Of a stretch of 23,028 nucleotides of DNA, positions 22,201-23,028 are shown in pieces. This DNA comes from an uncultured Clostridia bacterium (GTDB taxonomy: Bacteria > Bacillota > Clostridia > Christensenellales > Borkfalkiaceae): assembly GCA_958419945.1 (NCBI GenBank), contig CATZIC010000031.1, positions 1-23,028 on the forward strand, written 5' to 3'. Position numbers and translations under genes: made by a program. The notes below the pieces were generated by a model that saw nothing but the letters and a program-made list of their open reading frames with translations, had not been told where the DNA came from and did not search any database. Position 1 is the stretch's first letter. Each line of letters starts with the position of its first letter.

Positions 22201-23028
22201 TCAGGTAGCCGTAAAGGCAGGCGACGCTGCAACCCTTACCTTTAAGGACGTTGCTATGAACGAAGTTACCGAACCCGATCCGGGTCCCGGACCTCAGCCC
22301 GGTGAAACGGTTGAAAGCCTCGTTCTTCCCACCGATGCGGAATTTATAAATGGTGAAGAATCAGGCCCCCAAGATAAACTTATATATTGGTACGTTGCAG
22401 GCGATTGGGGTTGCGGTACTATCGTAACAATGAACGAAGCCAAATATGAAAACGGTGTTGTAACCCTTTCCTACGTTGGCGGCAGCGTAAACTACAGCGT
22501 TCAGTTATTCTACAAGAGTTCCGTACTTGCTCAAGGCAAATATAAACTTACACTTACCATTAACGCAAGCAAAGCGGGTACTTGCCTCGTAAACGGCAAA
22601 GAAATTACCCTCGTTGCAGGCGACAATCAAGTTGAAGTAGAATTCACAACCGGCGGCGAAATCTCCACTTTGGATATTCAATTTGCAGGTTCAGCCGAAG
22701 CAGTTACCTACACCGTATCCAACGTTGCTTGGAATATCGTTACGGGCGGCACCACACCGGTTGATCCCGATCCCGTAAACCCCGGTGAAACGGTTGAAAG
22801 TTTCGTTCTTCCTACCGATGCAGAATTGGTTAAAAATAGCGAAGCAGACGGTCCCCAAGACAAACTTATATATTGGTTTGTTGAAGATGCCGGCTGGAAC
22901 TGCGGTTCCGTAGTAACTATGAACACTGCCAAATATGAAAATGGCGTTGTAACCCTTTCCTACGTTGGCGGCGATAGAGATTTCAGCGTTCAGTTGTTCT
23001 ATAAGAGCACTGTACTTACTTCCGGCAA
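19223..23028 (+). CDS. Large multi-module lipoprotein with Ig-like and CBM-like domains (partial, runs off the window)
   Basis: The frame stays open from ATG 19223 to the window end (1268 complete codons and two more bases). TGGAGGT lies 5 bases before the ATG. The signal peptide ends in LVAC (Cys24), so it is a lipoprotein. Modules: Ig-like (Big_2) 31-112 and 115-197; a jelly-roll, CBM-like module 200-370; a Fn3-like module 371-464; a second CBM-like module 465-606 (QLYYKAPELVAGTVYKMSFD); another Fn3-like module 609-700; then a repeated CBM-like unit at 707-853, a divergent unit at 859-1027, and further copies at 1032-1176 and from 1193 on. The 'W...VQLFYKSSVLAPGKYKLTLTI' pattern resembles CBM4/9-type sandwiches. 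No catalytic motif is visible, so it may be a glucan-binding scaffold or an enzyme whose catalytic domain lies beyond the window. Its place after the laminarinase supports a glucan-binding role. Confidence 0.85.
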   Translation, partial: MKKQSLLVLFLALVLAFSVSLVACNKNNTTELEVTASATSIVEGKTTTLTAKSSSNDEIVWSVSDETILKIEKTIGKICTVKGLKPGQADVIAKQGESEAKCTLTVTSLADQPRVEVSYNGAVVTEKLTVEQEGTLQLTAKAINTDATVSTWSSSDPAKATVSENGLVTGVLPGTVTITAAVNSSLFADIEVEVLPKQGSTYYDLKCGEEKGTKAYNDESQAFDGADLIEDEYFFWMARAGWGMQNVDLEYAYYQDGEIHVKYTSDWDPGYWYGFQIFRKNSQQTKGSYYKLNCKINVDVACKVTLNGTVLELNAGDNNIEVYYQLTAALGESGMSSFDLALGCDDGSATGAFLKDGTVVISDIAWEEITSFTKLQAPSFTLDNEGVITITDPNTEGVGSYNLVFFQGADNKGSIEVKNGEKIDTSSIAKGTYTVKLQAIAKDVRYRNSDFSATSVEMEITAAASYELPNNGAPGAIATPGKWTYWAQSWVQVTDKNYTDGVVTFSFSNNAGNWDDVQLYYKAPELVAGTVYKMSFDLEIDANVSGHVTLSGNEVMLNSGKNHYEVAITESDGASFAMIFALYGQTNEQHEIQAANVKISNLTFEEAQPAPLTAPTFEIDDNNVITITDTNDAKNVAAYVLGFFTGDTLSAQVVVENGKAIDLSTVAKGTYTVKLLAKGASALYLDSAWSETTATVVSTTEITIVDSLVLTPETELVKGDEAKGPSDKLIYWYVEDAAWNCGSVVTMNEAKYENGVVTLSYVGGDKDFSVQLFYKSSVLAPGKYKLTLTINASAAGTCRVNGKTVTLAVGDNAVEAEFTTGGDVSTLDIQFNGSATAVTYALSNVAWEVSTGTEPQPSDDINIAFGENGILWDGSTGAATTTPDTWYYWNAKAEFNQGAVVDVTKAKNDNGVITFTYNTVSGTLEHGLQLFYHYSSNVVGKTYKLTLKVTSTIDNTIQINKQKVQLTANVEKLVEIEFVQPAVGNYEGASISIQVAVKAGDAATLTFKDVAMNEVTEPDPGPGPQPGETVESLVLPTDAEFINGEESGPQDKLIYWYVAGDWGCGTIVTMNEAKYENGVVTLSYVGGSVNYSVQLFYKSSVLAQGKYKLTLTINASKAGTCLVNGKEITLVAGDNQVEVEFTTGGEISTLDIQFAGSAEAVTYTVSNVAWNIVTGGTTPVDPDPVNPGETVESFVLPTDAELVKNSEADGPQDKLIYWFVEDAGWNCGSVVTMNTAKYENGVVTLSYVGGDRDFSVQLFYKSTVLTSG
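21341..21780 (+). repeat. Large lipoprotein CBM-like repeat, copy 1
   Basis: A unit of about 146 codons begins SLVLTPETELVKG. It contains DKLIYWYVEDAAWNCG, KYENGVVTLSYVGG and FTTGGDVSTLDIQF. It matches the copies at 22316 and 22799 closely in DNA as well as protein. Confidence 0.88.
22316..22750 (+). repeat. Large lipoprotein CBM-like repeat, copy 2
   Basis: The same unit as at 21341, beginning SLVLPTDAEFING and ending after VSNVAWNIVTGG. A Pro/Asp/Gly-rich linker precedes it and another follows it. A more divergent module of the same general fold (21797-22300) separates it from copy 1. Confidence 0.88.
22799..23028 (+). repeat. Large lipoprotein CBM-like repeat, copy 3 (partial)
   Basis: This copy starts SFVLPTDAELVKN, 483 bases after copy 2, and is cut by the window edge. 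Near-identical stretches around KYENGVVTLSYVGGD suggest recent duplication or gene conversion among the copies. Confidence 0.85.

Overview
The window looks like chromosomal DNA of a Bacillota (Clostridia-like) bacterium, probably an uncultured gut-type lineage. The signs are strong AGGAGG-type ribosome binding sites, sigma-70-type promoters (TTGACA or TTGCAA, 17-18 bp, TATAAT), U-tract terminators, lipoprotein signal peptides, moderate G+C, and a tRNA gene with encoded CCA. The species cannot be named from this sequence alone.

Layout. (1) 1-3200 is a patchwork: the C-terminal end of an acetyltransferase-like gene, a tRNA-Ser(CGA) gene, an HSL-type esterase, a 39-codon remnant of ruvX/yqgF, and an AT-rich SUKH (SMI1/KNR4) gene between two related terminator-bearing repeats. 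One repeat contains an imperfect copy of the tRNA-Ser 3' end, which suggests insertion or recombination next to the tRNA. (2) 3160-13477 is a beta-glucan utilisation cluster: a secreted lichenase-like GH16 lipoprotein, a domain-swapped GH3 beta-glucosidase with a membrane helix at each end, a GPH-family sugar symporter with a charged cytoplasmic tail, and a cytoplasmic GH3 beta-glucosidase. (3) 13511-17435 holds surface-glycan and lipid genes: UDP-galactopyranose mutase (glf), a family 2 glycosyltransferase and a PlsC-type acyltransferase with a zinc ribbon. A cluster of palindromic interspersed repeats follows glf. (4) 17601-23028 is a second glucan arm: a laminarinase-like GH16 lipoprotein expressed from a near-consensus promoter that appears to give a leaderless mRNA, then a very large repeat-rich lipoprotein (at least 1268 residues, running off the window) made of Ig-like and jelly-roll, CBM-like modules.

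How it fits together. The surface GH16 enzymes would cut mixed-linkage beta-1,3-1,4-glucan and beta-1,3-glucan, and the large lipoprotein would hold the polymer at the cell surface. The membrane-anchored GH3 would trim oligosaccharides outside the membrane, the GPH symporter would import the products, and the cytoplasmic GH3 would release glucose. This division of labour is inferred from family knowledge and gene order. No sugar-responsive regulator, ABC transporter or SusC/D pair is encoded in the window.
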